DNA of 64,000 bases from Methylocystis sp. IM3 (GTDB lineage: Bacteria > Pseudomonadota > Alphaproteobacteria > Rhizobiales > Beijerinckiaceae), in contig NZ_JBBPBZ010000002.1 of assembly GCF_038070105.1 (NCBI RefSeq), forward strand, positions 3,330,501 to 3,394,500. The letters run 5' to 3'. The position numbers and the translations under genes were made by a program. This document shows, piece by piece, positions 21,282 to 29,898 of this stretch (its first letter is position 1; every line of letters begins with the position of its first letter). The notes beneath the pieces were generated by a model, which was given only the letters and a program-made list of their open reading frames with translations, ran no database searches and was not told the origin of the DNA.

Positions 21282-22772
21282 ATGCGATTGGCTTCGCCTA
21301 CGTCGCGGGACAGGTATCGTCTGCGCCTTGATCCTGCGGATGTCTTTTGGGCCATCGTGGCTCCTTTCATTGCACTCGCTCTTCGAGATCCCGCCCTGCT
21401 CGCTATCGGCAGCCAGCCGGGCGTCCCGGAGACCTACAAATTCGCCGGCATCGCAATTGTTCTGTCACTGTGCAGCTTCCTGTTTTTTCGCATCAGCGAC
21501 AGCATCAGCCGTTTCTTCTCGATCAGGGAGGCCGCCAACCTCCTTGCGGCGGTCGCCTGCTCCGTGGCGTTGAGCGGGATTGTCGCTTTTACCTTCACCC
21601 GGCTGGAGGATGTGCCGCGCTCCACGCCCCTGATTTACGGCCTCGTGCTGGCGAGTGGACTGATGGCGACGCGATTGGCGGCGCGCACGATGGCCAGAGA
21701 TCAGGCGCGTCATCCCGAACCCGCGCCCCACGCTCCGGATTACCGACGGATTCTCATCATCGGCGTCGATCATTTCGCGGCTGCGGCGATCCGGCTGATC
21801 GATTGCCAGCGACCGAGGACGACGATCGTCGTGGCCGCGCTGGATTGGCGCGCCTCCACCATGGGGCGCAAGATCAGCGGCGTGAAAATCGTCGGCAACG
21901 CCGCTGACATCGAAGAAATCGTGCAGGAGTATCTCGTGCACGGCGTTGCAATCGACGAAGTCTGGCTATCCGACTCGGCGCCCCTGTCGCAAGAACTCAC
22001 GAATTATGTCGAAAGCCGTTGCGAGGCGCGGAATCTCGCCTTTCTCAAAATATCCGAGGCTCTGAACCTCCAGGCGCAGCCGGCTGTCCCGGTTTTCGAC
22101 GAGGAGGAAGCGGATGAAGTCGGAGAATATTTCGAAATCAAGCGTGTGATCGACATCGTCGGCGCCAGCGCGTTGCTCGCGGCGCTTCTCCCGATGACCG
22201 CCATTGTCGCTGCGCTGACGTATTTCGACGTCGGCGCGCCAGTGCTGTTCTGGCAGCAGCGCGTCGGCAGACACGGACGCAAGTTTCTTCTCTACAAATT
22301 TCGCACCTATCATGCGCCATTCGACGGTTCGGGTCGGCCCATTCCAGAAGAGCAGCGACTTTCGAAGATCGGCCGCCTGATCAGATCAATCCGGTTGGAT
22401 GAAATTCCTCAGCTTTATAGTGTGCTCGTTGGCGACATGTCCTTGATCGGCCCGCGCCCGCTCTTGCCGCACGACCAGCCAAAGGACCCGCGCACGCGAT
22501 TGCTGGTGCGGCCGGGCATTACCGGCTGGGCCCAGATCAACGGCGGAACGGCCATCGGTCCCGAGGAAAAAGACGCGCTCGACATATGGTACATTCGGCA
22601 CGCGTCCTTGGCCCTCGATTTACGCATCGTCTTCAGCACCCTTCTGGTCGCGCTGACGGGAGAAAAGCAAAATCAGAGCACCGTCCAAAACGCAGTGCGG
22701 TGGCGCGAAACGACCTTCTCGCCTTCCCGCGCCGACGGGCCCAAGAGCAATAGTCCGGCGAAGACGTCCTGA
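21282..22772 (+). CDS. Polyprenyl-phosphate sugar-1-phosphate transferase (exopolysaccharide initiation)
   Basis: A 496-residue inner-membrane enzyme that moves a sugar-1-phosphate from a nucleotide sugar to undecaprenyl phosphate, the first step of repeat-unit assembly. About four N-terminal membrane helices (residues 15-125) precede a Rossmann-like domain (RRILIIGVDHFAAAAIRLI). The catalytic sugar-transferase domain starts at residue 285 (KRVIDIVGASALLAALLPM) with QQRVGRHGRKFLLYKFRTY, IRLDEIPQLYSVLVGDMSLIGPRPLLPHDQP and RPGITGWAQINGG. The architecture is WbaP/ExoY-like; the sugar is not predictable. Confidence 0.95.
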   Translation: MRLASPTSRDRYRLRLDPADVFWAIVAPFIALALRDPALLAIGSQPGVPETYKFAGIAIVLSLCSFLFFRISDSISRFFSIREAANLLAAVACSVALSGIVAFTFTRLEDVPRSTPLIYGLVLASGLMATRLAARTMARDQARHPEPAPHAPDYRRILIIGVDHFAAAAIRLIDCQRPRTTIVVAALDWRASTMGRKISGVKIVGNAADIEEIVQEYLVHGVAIDEVWLSDSAPLSQELTNYVESRCEARNLAFLKISEALNLQAQPAVPVFDEEEADEVGEYFEIKRVIDIVGASALLAALLPMTAIVAALTYFDVGAPVLFWQQRVGRHGRKFLLYKFRTYHAPFDGSGRPIPEEQRLSKIGRLIRSIRLDEIPQLYSVLVGDMSLIGPRPLLPHDQPKDPRTRLLVRPGITGWAQINGGTAIGPEEKDALDIWYIRHASLALDLRIVFSTLLVALTGEKQNQSTVQNAVRWRETTFSPSRADGPKSNSPAKTS

Positions 22773-22827
22773 GGCTCCGCGAGCGCAGGCGAGAGCGGAC
22801 GAGAGCGGGCGATTTCTGCGGATTTTT

Positions 22828-23514
22828 TCAGTAGACGCAGGGGATCAATCGCGCCGTCCGGCGCGCATAGTCCCTGTAATCCGGAAACGCCTCGGCCAGA
22901 ATGCGTTCCTCGTAGCGCATGCGAGGAAGCTGGCAACCGACCGCAAATGCAAAGGCCACAAGCGGCCAAGGCTGCGCCAGTTCGGATGCCCGGCTTGCGA
23001 CAATCAGAAATTCGGCCAGATAAAGCGGGTGACGAACAAAGCGGTAGGGACCTTTGGTCACGAGCTTTCGTGCCTGCGGCAAGATACTGAATGAACGACC
23101 CAGCCAGAACAGCACGCAGATCGAAAGCGCCGCGCCGAGCAATCCCAGGGCGGACAGCGCTGTCAGAATCCCCGACGGCAGCGCCCTCTGGGGCAATAAG
23201 ACAACCACGAACGGAACGAGGCATCCAATGACGCCCGCCAGCACCGGGCCAGCGCCCTGCTGTTTTTTGACCGGCGGAATTCGAAGCGCCAGCAGGGCAA
23301 TGGCGACAAGGAGAAATGCGACGTTCGCGAGTTGGGAGCCGATCAGGAAAGGGTTGGCCTCAGCGCCGAGAAGCTCGACGACCCGTGATAGCGAGCCCGC
23401 CGCGCCGACGCCGAACCAGAGGATAACCGGGCTGGCTGCGATCAGGTCATGAAGCTTTTCCCTTGTCACAGCGCCACCCCGCCGCAAAAGCGCGAGACCA
23501 GCGTTTGCGAGCAT
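22828..23514 (-). CDS. Isoprenylcysteine methyltransferase-like membrane protein
   Basis: A 228-residue multi-pass membrane protein of the ICMT/phospholipid methyltransferase superfamily. About five hydrophobic segments come first, then the C-terminal SAM-binding signature LVTKGPYRFVRHPLYLAEFLIVASRA and MRYEERILAEAFPDYRDYARRTARLIP (the RHPxY and E-E patterns). ATG 23514 gives the best N-terminus; upstream in-frame sequence looks non-coding. It lies opposite to and between two exopolysaccharide genes. It could methylate a lipid or a polysaccharide carrier, but this is a guess. Confidence 0.82.
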   Translation of the reverse strand: MLANAGLALLRRGGAVTREKLHDLIAASPVILWFGVGAAGSLSRVVELLGAEANPFLIGSQLANVAFLLVAIALLALRIPPVKKQQGAGPVLAGVIGCLVPFVVVLLPQRALPSGILTALSALGLLGAALSICVLFWLGRSFSILPQARKLVTKGPYRFVRHPLYLAEFLIVASRASELAQPWPLVAFAFAVGCQLPRMRYEERILAEAFPDYRDYARRTARLIPCVY

Positions 23515-23617
23515 GGCTTCAGCCTTGCAAAGTAGCTGCAAATCACGGGCGCGCCTTATAAAAACCAAATTGGAAAGGTGCTTTTGCACTGGAATTTTGT
23601 CATGAGCGAGAACAGCA

Positions 23618-24511
23618 GTGATTGATTTACATTCCCATATTTTGCCGGGCATTGACGATGGCGCCGCGGATCTCGCTCTGTCGCTTGAAATGGCCAGGAT
23701 CGCCTCATCGGAAGGCGTTGTCGTCCAGGCCTGCACGCCTCACATCTTTCCCGGCGTCTATAATAACACCGGCCCTCAAATACGGGCCGCTGTGGTTGAA
23801 CTCCAACGGGAAATCGACGAAGCGGGGATCGAGCTGACGCTTGTCACAGGGGCGGACGCGCACATGGTCCCCGACATGGTGGGCGGCCTGCGCAACTCGA
23901 CTATTCTGTCTCTTGCCGACACAAGATATGTCCTTGTCGAGCCGCCGCACCATGTCGCGCCTCCGAGAATCGACGCCTTCTTCTTCGACCTGCTCGCGGC
24001 GGGTTATGTGCCCGTGCTCACTCATCCAGAAAGGCTGCGGTGGATCGAAGCGCATTACGAGACCTTTGTCCGCCTGTTCCGCGCCGGCGTCTGGATGCAG
24101 GTGACCTCGGGCTCCCTCACGGGCGCCTTCGGCGCCAGACCCAAGTATTGGGGCGAGCGCATGCTCGATGAAGGCCTTGTTCATATCCTCGCGTCCGATG
24201 CTCATGGCGTGCGTCGTCGGCGGCCCGACCTCGCCGCTGGCCGAGCGGCGGCCGAAAAATGGGTGGGCGCCGAGGAAGCCGAGCAGCTCGTTTATCTGCG
24301 TCCCTACGCCATCCTCGAAAATGTGGACCCCTCGTCTGTCCGCCCGCCCGCCGGGGCGACGCATCCGGGAAGCTATGCGGCCTCACGCGCGCATCAAGAC
24401 ATGCCAGCGCGCGCGCATGGCGGCGGTCCGTCGAAAGCGGACTCCTCCTCCGGGTTGGGCAAGGTTTTCGGCGTTGCGCGCAGCGCCCTCAGGAGAGGCA
24501 TTTTCAGCTAG
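23618..24511 (+). CDS. CpsB/CapC-type PHP-fold tyrosine phosphatase
   Basis: A 297-residue metal-dependent protein-tyrosine phosphatase. MIDLHSHILPGIDDGAADLALSLEMARIASSEGVVVQACTPHIFPG contains the HxH metal ligands and the family's DLHSHxLPGIDDG signature; LTHPERLRW and ILASDAHGV are the later metal motifs. It would dephosphorylate the Wzc-type kinase encoded downstream and so control chain length and export. GTG start. About 60 C-terminal residues (Pro/Ser-rich, basic end) extend beyond the usual domain. Confidence 0.92.
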   Translation: MIDLHSHILPGIDDGAADLALSLEMARIASSEGVVVQACTPHIFPGVYNNTGPQIRAAVVELQREIDEAGIELTLVTGADAHMVPDMVGGLRNSTILSLADTRYVLVEPPHHVAPPRIDAFFFDLLAAGYVPVLTHPERLRWIEAHYETFVRLFRAGVWMQVTSGSLTGAFGARPKYWGERMLDEGLVHILASDAHGVRRRRPDLAAGRAAAEKWVGAEEAEQLVYLRPYAILENVDPSSVRPPAGATHPGSYAASRAHQDMPARAHGGGPSKADSSSGLGKVFGVARSALRRGIFS

Positions 24512-24548
24512 GCGGAGGCGGCGGGCGCAACGAAAAGGCTGCGTCTCT

Positions 24549-25844
24549 TCAATCCGACGCAATACTCAATTTATCGAACCATATTTCGCCCGAAAGAAGC
24601 TCCTCCGACGGCGAACGCGCGGCGAGCCCCAGCCGCAGTGATTGCACCGGGCAGCCCTTTTCAGGCACAGAGAATGCGAATTCGAACTGCGCCCAATCCT
24701 CGGTCAGCCCCGTTGTGTGCCGGCTTTGACCGAGGATTTTGTTGTCGGCGCAAGACACCATCCACATGACGCCGCGCGGTCCGTCGAGATCGCTCTTGTA
24801 AGAGCCTTTGAGTTTGTAACGCCCTGGGGTCAGCATTGTAATCTGAGAAATTCCGGGGAATTCCGCTCTCCCGGAACTGAACCCGACCAGTAGTGCGCGA
24901 TCGGCGTCCTTTTCGGATTTAGCCACGAAATCCACCGTGACATTGGCGACCGGAGGAACCTGCCAGTCGAAAGGCGAGCCCGACGGCTTCTTCTCAAAGT
25001 CTCCATTGAACAGAAATCCAGCATGCTCCAGATCCTCCGGAGGCAGGAACTGAAGCCAGACATAATAGGCGAGCTCGACAAATCTCTTGTTGATCAGGAA
25101 CCATTGGTAGGCATTGAGCTCCTTGACGTTGGCGGGCGCCGCGGTCTCTCTGAGATCCATGAGAAGCTTCAATGGCACGGATGCATCCGAGAGGTTGTTG
25201 TAAATCAATCCGAAAAAGACGGGGCGCCAAGGCGGATTTTGCGCCAGAAGCTTCACAACCTCCTGTTCGCCTGCTCCCTTGCTTTCCAGCATCCTGGCGA
25301 GCGGCGGCATGACGTAATCAGGGAGGACGGTCCCCGAGCGCAGTAATACGTCGGCGTAGTAGGCGGAAGACGGAAAATTCTTGTTCTCGAGAGCCCTGGT
25401 CATCAGCCAGAACGCCGCATATCCCTCATGCAGAGAATGCCGGGCTGCCGCAACCATTGCTGAAGCGGCAAGTTTGCGAGATCCCTGCAGTTCGGCAAGC
25501 TGACCTAGCAGCCGGTAATTTTTGCCGCTCAGCGGATCGGCCAGCAACGCTAATTCAGCTTGCTTTCTCAGTTCTTCGATTTTTTTTTGCGGATGTCTCG
25601 GCGCTTGTGGAGCATCCGGTCGCGCGTCGGGATTAATTTGCGCATCGGCGATGGAATATAAGGCCGTCGCCTGCCGGGCGTCGAGCCACAGAGCCCAATC
25701 GGGCGCGACTCGCGCGAAATAAGCCGCGAAACTATGTGTGAAAATGAGCCAGCACAGGATGAGGCCGAAAGCGAAAAAACCAAGGACGAGCGCGGGCGCG
25801 CGGCGCAACCCTTGTTTTTTCAGTCGCCAGTCGCGGTCAAACAT
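24549..25844 (-). CDS. Membrane-anchored protein of the exopolysaccharide locus, unknown
   Basis: A 431-residue protein with one N-terminal membrane helix (APALVLGFFAFGLILCWLIFTHSFAAYFA). Residues 80-300 are helical with TPR-like stretches (KQAELALLADPLSGKNYRLLGQLAELQGS). The C-terminus (NGDFEKKPSGSPFDWQV ... GRYKLKGSYKSDL ... GEIWFDKLSI) reads like a carbohydrate-binding jelly-roll domain. The order TPR then carbohydrate-binding suggests a periplasmic partner of polymer assembly or export. Its stop lies 37 bases from the phosphatase gene it converges with. Confidence 0.75.
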   Translation of the reverse strand: MFDRDWRLKKQGLRRAPALVLGFFAFGLILCWLIFTHSFAAYFARVAPDWALWLDARQATALYSIADAQINPDARPDAPQAPRHPQKKIEELRKQAELALLADPLSGKNYRLLGQLAELQGSRKLAASAMVAAARHSLHEGYAAFWLMTRALENKNFPSSAYYADVLLRSGTVLPDYVMPPLARMLESKGAGEQEVVKLLAQNPPWRPVFFGLIYNNLSDASVPLKLLMDLRETAAPANVKELNAYQWFLINKRFVELAYYVWLQFLPPEDLEHAGFLFNGDFEKKPSGSPFDWQVPPVANVTVDFVAKSEKDADRALLVGFSSGRAEFPGISQITMLTPGRYKLKGSYKSDLDGPRGVMWMVSCADNKILGQSRHTTGLTEDWAQFEFAFSVPEKGCPVQSLRLGLAARSPSEELLSGEIWFDKLSIASD

Positions 25845-25853
25845 GGGAACGCG

Positions 25854-26486
25854 TCAGAATTTCACGTTGAACGCGAAGGCGAGGAGGCGCCCGATAAGGC
25901 CCGGGCGTTTATGCGATCGGGCGGGCGTGTGCCGACGTGATTGCGCGAGCGAGCCTTCGCGAAAAATCGTCTTCTCGGCTTCGGCGCTTCTCCCCCGCTT
26001 CACATCGCGCTCGCGATGATACGCCTCCTCGGCAAGGCGAGCATCCAGAGACTGATCGTACGCCGCGCGTCGCGCCGGCGTTTTGACGTTGTTCCAGGCC
26101 TGCGTGATCCTGACGAGATAGGCCGGCCCTGCAAAGCCTTCTCTTTCCTCTGAATGAGCCCATTTGCACAGATGGACGAAGTTCTGTCTCAGATGAGGCG
26201 TCGGACTTTCCCGGGTGGCCCCGAGCGCGCGATAGCTATCGACACCGGGAGCGAGCAATATTTGTTCGATGAAGAAGGAAGCGGCGTCCATGAGGTGTCC
26301 AGGGGTGCGTTGAAGGCCTTGTGACAGCGCCTCAGCGGTTTCGAAATCGACAGCCACCTTGATCAACGTGTCCACGCCATCCGGCAGCGGCGACTGGCGC
26401 ACGTGACGCCCCCGCGGCGGGGCGGAAAGCAACGACAACGCCGCCCGGATTGCTTGAAGCTCGCCCTCACGCGGCGGCGGAGCCGT
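25854..26486 (-). CDS. J-domain-like protein lacking the HPD motif
   Basis: A 210-residue protein from ATG 26486 (an in-frame ATG at 26513 also exists). Residues about 90-155 resemble a DnaJ domain: YRALGATRESPTPHLRQNFVHLCKWAHSE ... AYLVRITQAWNNVKTPARRAAYDQSL, where helices II and III and the closing AYDxxL are clear. The HPD tripeptide that triggers Hsp70 ATPase is replaced by HSE. The basic C-terminus ends in a hydrophobic stretch (LIGRLLAFAFNVKF). It overlaps the end of the kinase gene by 20 bases and is probably cotranslated with it. Confidence 0.7.
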   Translation of the reverse strand, partial: TAPPPREGELQAIRAALSLLSAPPRGRHVRQSPLPDGVDTLIKVAVDFETAEALSQGLQRTPGHLMDAASFFIEQILLAPGVDSYRALGATRESPTPHLRQNFVHLCKWAHSEEREGFAGPAYLVRITQAWNNVKTPARRAAYDQSLDARLAEEAYHRERDVKRGRSAEAEKTIFREGSLAQSRRHTPARSHKRPGLIGRLLAFAFNVKF

Positions 26487-28752
26487 CATCCGTCGAGTCC
26501 TTGCCGCGTTCATGCATCCCGGTTTCGCCCGCGCCTTCTATCTGCTCCGGTTCGGAGCCATAGCCATAGCCGTAACCATATCCGTACCCATAGCCATAGC
26601 CGTAACCGTAACCGTAACCACCTCCGAAGCCCGCCTTTTTGGGATCGTATTTGGTCACAATAATGCCGAGAGGCGTTACCCGCGCGCGCTTCAGCCTCTT
26701 GAGGGCATTGCGGATCAACCCGACGCGCCCTTGCCCTGCAGCGATGATGAAAACAGTCGCTTTTGCGATATTGCCGAGCACGAGCGCATCAGCCATTCCC
26801 ATGACCGGCGGCCCGTCGATAATCACCATGTCGAATACTTCGCCGCTGGACGAAATCAGGGAAGCAAAGCGCGCCCCATTGAGCAATTCAACCGGATTGG
26901 GCGGCGTCGGACCCGCTGACATGATATGCAGGTCGGCGGTTCCTTCGAGTTGCCTGATCGCTTCGCCAAGTTCGCAGTTATGGGTGAGATAGTTGCTCAG
27001 CCCGATATTGTTGTCGAGGTGCGCCTTCTGGTGCAAGGACGGCTTGCGCAAATCGGCGTCGATCACGAGCACGCGTAGCCCCAGGGCGCAGAATTTGTTC
27101 GCCAGGCTGAACGCGACGCTCGATTTGCCCTCGCCGGGTCCGGAACTGGTGACGACAAGCGTCTTGGGCACGCCGGCTTCGGTTGAAAACTGAAGCGAGG
27201 TGCACGTGGATCGGAACGCTTCCGAGACGGCGGAGCGAAGATCGAGGCATTCGTCTTCGAACAACTTGCCGCTCGCGGGTTTCGGAATGACGCCATGCAA
27301 CGTCAGACCGCAAACCCTTTCGGCCTCTGCCGGATCGTGGACGACGTCGTCAATATGCTCCAGCGCGAAAGCGCCTCCGACGCCAATCACGAGCCCGAGA
27401 GCCAGAGCGATCAACATCGCTTTTGGCCTGTTCGGCGAGCTCGGGCTGCTCGGAAGCAACGCCCTCTCGACTATGAAGACGTTGTTTGTCCCGATGCCGC
27501 TCGCGACGTCCACTTCCTTGTAGCGCTGCAAGAGGTTCTCGTACAGAGCGCGGGTGCTGTCCACCTCCCTTTTCAGGAGGTTGTACTGGACGCTTCTTTT
27601 TTGAAGATCGAGGGTCTCCTGCCGCAGCTTTTCGATCCTCTCCTTCATCTGATTTTCCTGATTGAGCGCGCCCTCATAGGCGGCCTTCAGGGATGATTTT
27701 ACGGTTTTGACCTCGACGCCGATCTGATGTTCGACCTCCTTGATCTTGCCGCTCAATTGCATCATTTCGGGATAGTTAGGCCGGAAGGTCTGCGACTTTT
27801 CCTGATACTCCGCGACCAGTTGCCCCCGTCGGCCCCGCAGCTCCTGAATGGCCTGGTTGGTGAGCAATTGCGGGAGGTCGATGCCGCCGGAGCTTTCCGC
27901 CTGGCGCCACAATTGTTCGTTCTTCATGCGGTCCGCGATGATCGTGCCAAGCGCAGCGTTCGCGGCGGCAAGATTGCTTTCCGCCACCGACTCCTTGTCC
28001 GTGGTGACGACGATCTGCTCCTTTTCGGCAAAGGCGATCATCGCCTTCTCCGCTTCCTCGAGACGCAACTTCAGCTGCTTGACCTGATCCTCCAGAAAGG
28101 ACTTCGCATAAGCGTTTGCCTGAAACCGCTTATCAAGGTGCGAGGCGACATAGGCGTCGCCATACGCATTGGCGGTCGTTTGCGCGCGGCTCGGATCGCC
28201 GTCGGTGTACAAAATATCCACCAGGCGCGTCCCGGCCACGGGCTTGACGGAAACGCCGCCGAGCACACTATCCGCCGCAGCCCGATCCCGGTCTGAGCGC
28301 TCTTTTGCGGAACCTGCCTGGACCCCGGCCTCCTTGCCAAGATGAAGCCGAGACGCAACCCGCTCGGCGAGACTGCGTCCCTTCAGCAGCTCCAGTTCCG
28401 TTCCCATGTAATCTTCATTGCGCTCGACGTCTTCCGCGCCATTTTTGAGGATGGTCGAGGCGTTCTTGTCGATCTGCAGCCTGATTGACGCCGTGTAGAG
28501 CGGCTTTTGCAAAAACACCCACAAACCGCCAAGCGCGAGACATGAGGCTACTGCAATCCCGATCAGTCGCTTCCGCTTCAGAAGAACGCCGATGATCTCT
28601 CGCAGATCGATCTTGGAGTCTTCCGACGGCTCGCCGAGGTAACCGCCCGCTTCGGGGTAGGCGTAGCCGCCCGGCCAGTTGGCCGGACTTTGCATCATCG
28701 AGCCTTTTCCTTGGGCGTCAATCTGAACAGGCAGCTCTCTGTCGGCCATCAA
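26467..28752 (-). CDS. Wzc-type polysaccharide copolymerase / tyrosine autokinase
   Basis: A 761-residue inner-membrane protein controlling exopolysaccharide chain length and export. A Wzz domain with two membrane helices (RLIGIAVASCLALGGLWVFL and AMLIALALGLVIGVGGAFAL) encloses a long periplasmic coiled-coil. The cytoplasmic BY-kinase domain has Walker A SSGPGEGKSSVAFSLA near residue 535, Walker A' VLVIDADLRKPSLHQ and Walker B MVIIDGPPVMG. The C-terminal tyrosine cluster that is normally autophosphorylated is here ten consecutive Gly-Tyr pairs. The CpsB-type phosphatase nearby is its expected counterpart. Confidence 0.95.
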   Translation of the reverse strand: MMADRELPVQIDAQGKGSMMQSPANWPGGYAYPEAGGYLGEPSEDSKIDLREIIGVLLKRKRLIGIAVASCLALGGLWVFLQKPLYTASIRLQIDKNASTILKNGAEDVERNEDYMGTELELLKGRSLAERVASRLHLGKEAGVQAGSAKERSDRDRAAADSVLGGVSVKPVAGTRLVDILYTDGDPSRAQTTANAYGDAYVASHLDKRFQANAYAKSFLEDQVKQLKLRLEEAEKAMIAFAEKEQIVVTTDKESVAESNLAAANAALGTIIADRMKNEQLWRQAESSGGIDLPQLLTNQAIQELRGRRGQLVAEYQEKSQTFRPNYPEMMQLSGKIKEVEHQIGVEVKTVKSSLKAAYEGALNQENQMKERIEKLRQETLDLQKRSVQYNLLKREVDSTRALYENLLQRYKEVDVASGIGTNNVFIVERALLPSSPSSPNRPKAMLIALALGLVIGVGGAFALEHIDDVVHDPAEAERVCGLTLHGVIPKPASGKLFEDECLDLRSAVSEAFRSTCTSLQFSTEAGVPKTLVVTSSGPGEGKSSVAFSLANKFCALGLRVLVIDADLRKPSLHQKAHLDNNIGLSNYLTHNCELGEAIRQLEGTADLHIMSAGPTPPNPVELLNGARFASLISSSGEVFDMVIIDGPPVMGMADALVLGNIAKATVFIIAAGQGRVGLIRNALKRLKRARVTPLGIIVTKYDPKKAGFGGGYGYGYGYGYGYGYGYGYGYGSEPEQIEGAGETGMHERGKDSTDDGSAAA
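26560..26619. repeat. Ten hexanucleotide repeats encoding (Gly-Tyr)10
   Basis: Ten in-frame units of the form GG(C/T/A/G)TA(C/T) on the minus strand encode alternating Gly and Tyr at the kinase C-terminus. Synonymous differences between units show the repeat is not brand new. Hexanucleotide slippage would change tyrosine number without shifting frame. Confidence 0.95.
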
Positions 28753-28781
28753 CTTATCCCTTGGGCGGCGTCCGCCAGCCG

Positions 28782-29552
28782 TTAAATGAATGGAACCGCG
28801 TAACCTGCGATCGGCAAAACTTTGAGGACGAGGTTCAAGCCTGTTTTCGTGGTGGAATCCTCGACGACGATGACGTCGCCGGGAACGACTGGCGGATCCT
28901 CGACCGTCCCGTTGCGAATATCGCCGAGGTCATAGCGTATCATCGTCCTCTGTCCCTCGGCGATTCTGAAGACCACTACACTATCTGAAGACGTAGAGCG
29001 CTCCACCCCGCCCGCCCTGGCGATCGCCTGTTCGAGCGTATCGCTCCCGCGCATGGGGAAGACGCCCGGATTTTTGACCGCTCCTTCGACCGTCAATCTT
29101 TGACTGTTGTATTCCTTGATTGAAACGGTGACTTGCGGCGAACGCATGTAGCCGGCGTCCAGACGCTTCTGTATGTCCCGTTCCAACGCAGACGGACTTT
29201 TGCCGCTCGCCATCGTCTGCCCAATCAAGGGCAGATTTATGGTGCCGTCATCGGCGACCGGAACGGTCCTGGAAAGATCCGGCGCCTTGAAGACAGTGAC
29301 CTCGAGCACGTCCTGCGGACCGATCAGATAGGTGGAGCTGCCAGGCGTTGTTGCGGAAACATATCTGTTTGCGACCTTCGCAGCGGCCGCTTCCGAACTC
29401 GACGGCTGCCGTTCCTGTGAAGAAAAACCACCGTCCCCCTCCGGAACCCCATTGCAGCCGCTGACGCCAATGGCGAAGCCGCTCGCGAATATGAATATTA
29501 ACAGCAATCTAATTGGCTTCAGGAAAAAATCCTCTTGCGCTTGGGAATCCAT
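28782..29552 (-). CDS. Wza-type outer-membrane polysaccharide export lipoprotein
   Basis: A 256-residue protein beginning MDSQAQEDFFLKPIRLLLIFIFASGFAIGVSGC with lipobox GVSGC. The polysaccharide export domain follows (YLIGPQDVLEVTVFKAPDLSRTVPVADDGTINLPLIGQTMASGKSPSALERDIQKRLDAGYMRSPQVTVSIKEY), then an SLBB domain (QRLTVEGAVKNPGVFPMRGSDTLEQAIARAGG). It forms the outer-membrane channel for the polymer with the adjacent kinase. It lies 29 bases upstream of the kinase gene in the same direction. ATG 29552 is picked from the signal peptide. Confidence 0.93.
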   Translation of the reverse strand: MDSQAQEDFFLKPIRLLLIFIFASGFAIGVSGCNGVPEGDGGFSSQERQPSSSEAAAAKVANRYVSATTPGSSTYLIGPQDVLEVTVFKAPDLSRTVPVADDGTINLPLIGQTMASGKSPSALERDIQKRLDAGYMRSPQVTVSIKEYNSQRLTVEGAVKNPGVFPMRGSDTLEQAIARAGGVERSTSSDSVVVFRIAEGQRTMIRYDLGDIRNGTVEDPPVVPGDVIVVEDSTTKTGLNLVLKVLPIAGYAVPFI

Positions 29553-29898
29553 GGAGCACCTTGTCAAACCGTAAGCTAAGCCATACGGGCCGCAGTTACT
29601 TACGGTTATCGCAGAAGCAAAAAAAAAGAAATCCTCGTCACGACCAGAGGCAATAGGCGCGATCACTTCAGGCGAGATTTTGATGTGGCCAGTCGATCCG
29701 AAACATTAGTATGCCATTAATCAACTTCTCTCGGGACTGTTGCCGAATCGCAACGATTCAAGGGAAAAATTGATTGAATGGTCACGGCTTTGCTTGCGGG
29801 AGCGGCCGCCCTGGGTTACCGCTGAAGATAGGGTCGGTCATTTGAATACAGCCAAAGCTGGCGGATTATCCTAGGCGATCGCCTGAAGGAGCGTATTG
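29553..29898. other. 346-bp divergent intergenic region
   Basis: It separates the leftward Wza-Wzc operon from the rightward FecR-like gene and is clearly less GC-rich than the genes around it (including a run of nine A residues near 29619-29627). It holds the inverted repeat described separately and presumably both promoters. No gene or RNA recognised. Confidence 0.45.
29567..29607. promoter_or_regulatory. Candidate operator: 9-bp inverted repeat upstream of the export gene
   Basis: AACCGTAAG (29567-29575) and CTTACGGTT (29599-29607) are perfect inverted copies whose centres are 32 bases apart, close to three helical turns. They lie 15 bases upstream of the export-protein start, where a regulator of the Wza-Wzc operon could bind. 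Confidence 0.4.

Noticed and set aside
26560..26619. A CRISPR or non-coding satellite repeat
   Set aside because: The six-base units are in frame with the kinase gene, without spacers, and encode Gly-Tyr pairs; no CRISPR array was seen anywhere in the window.
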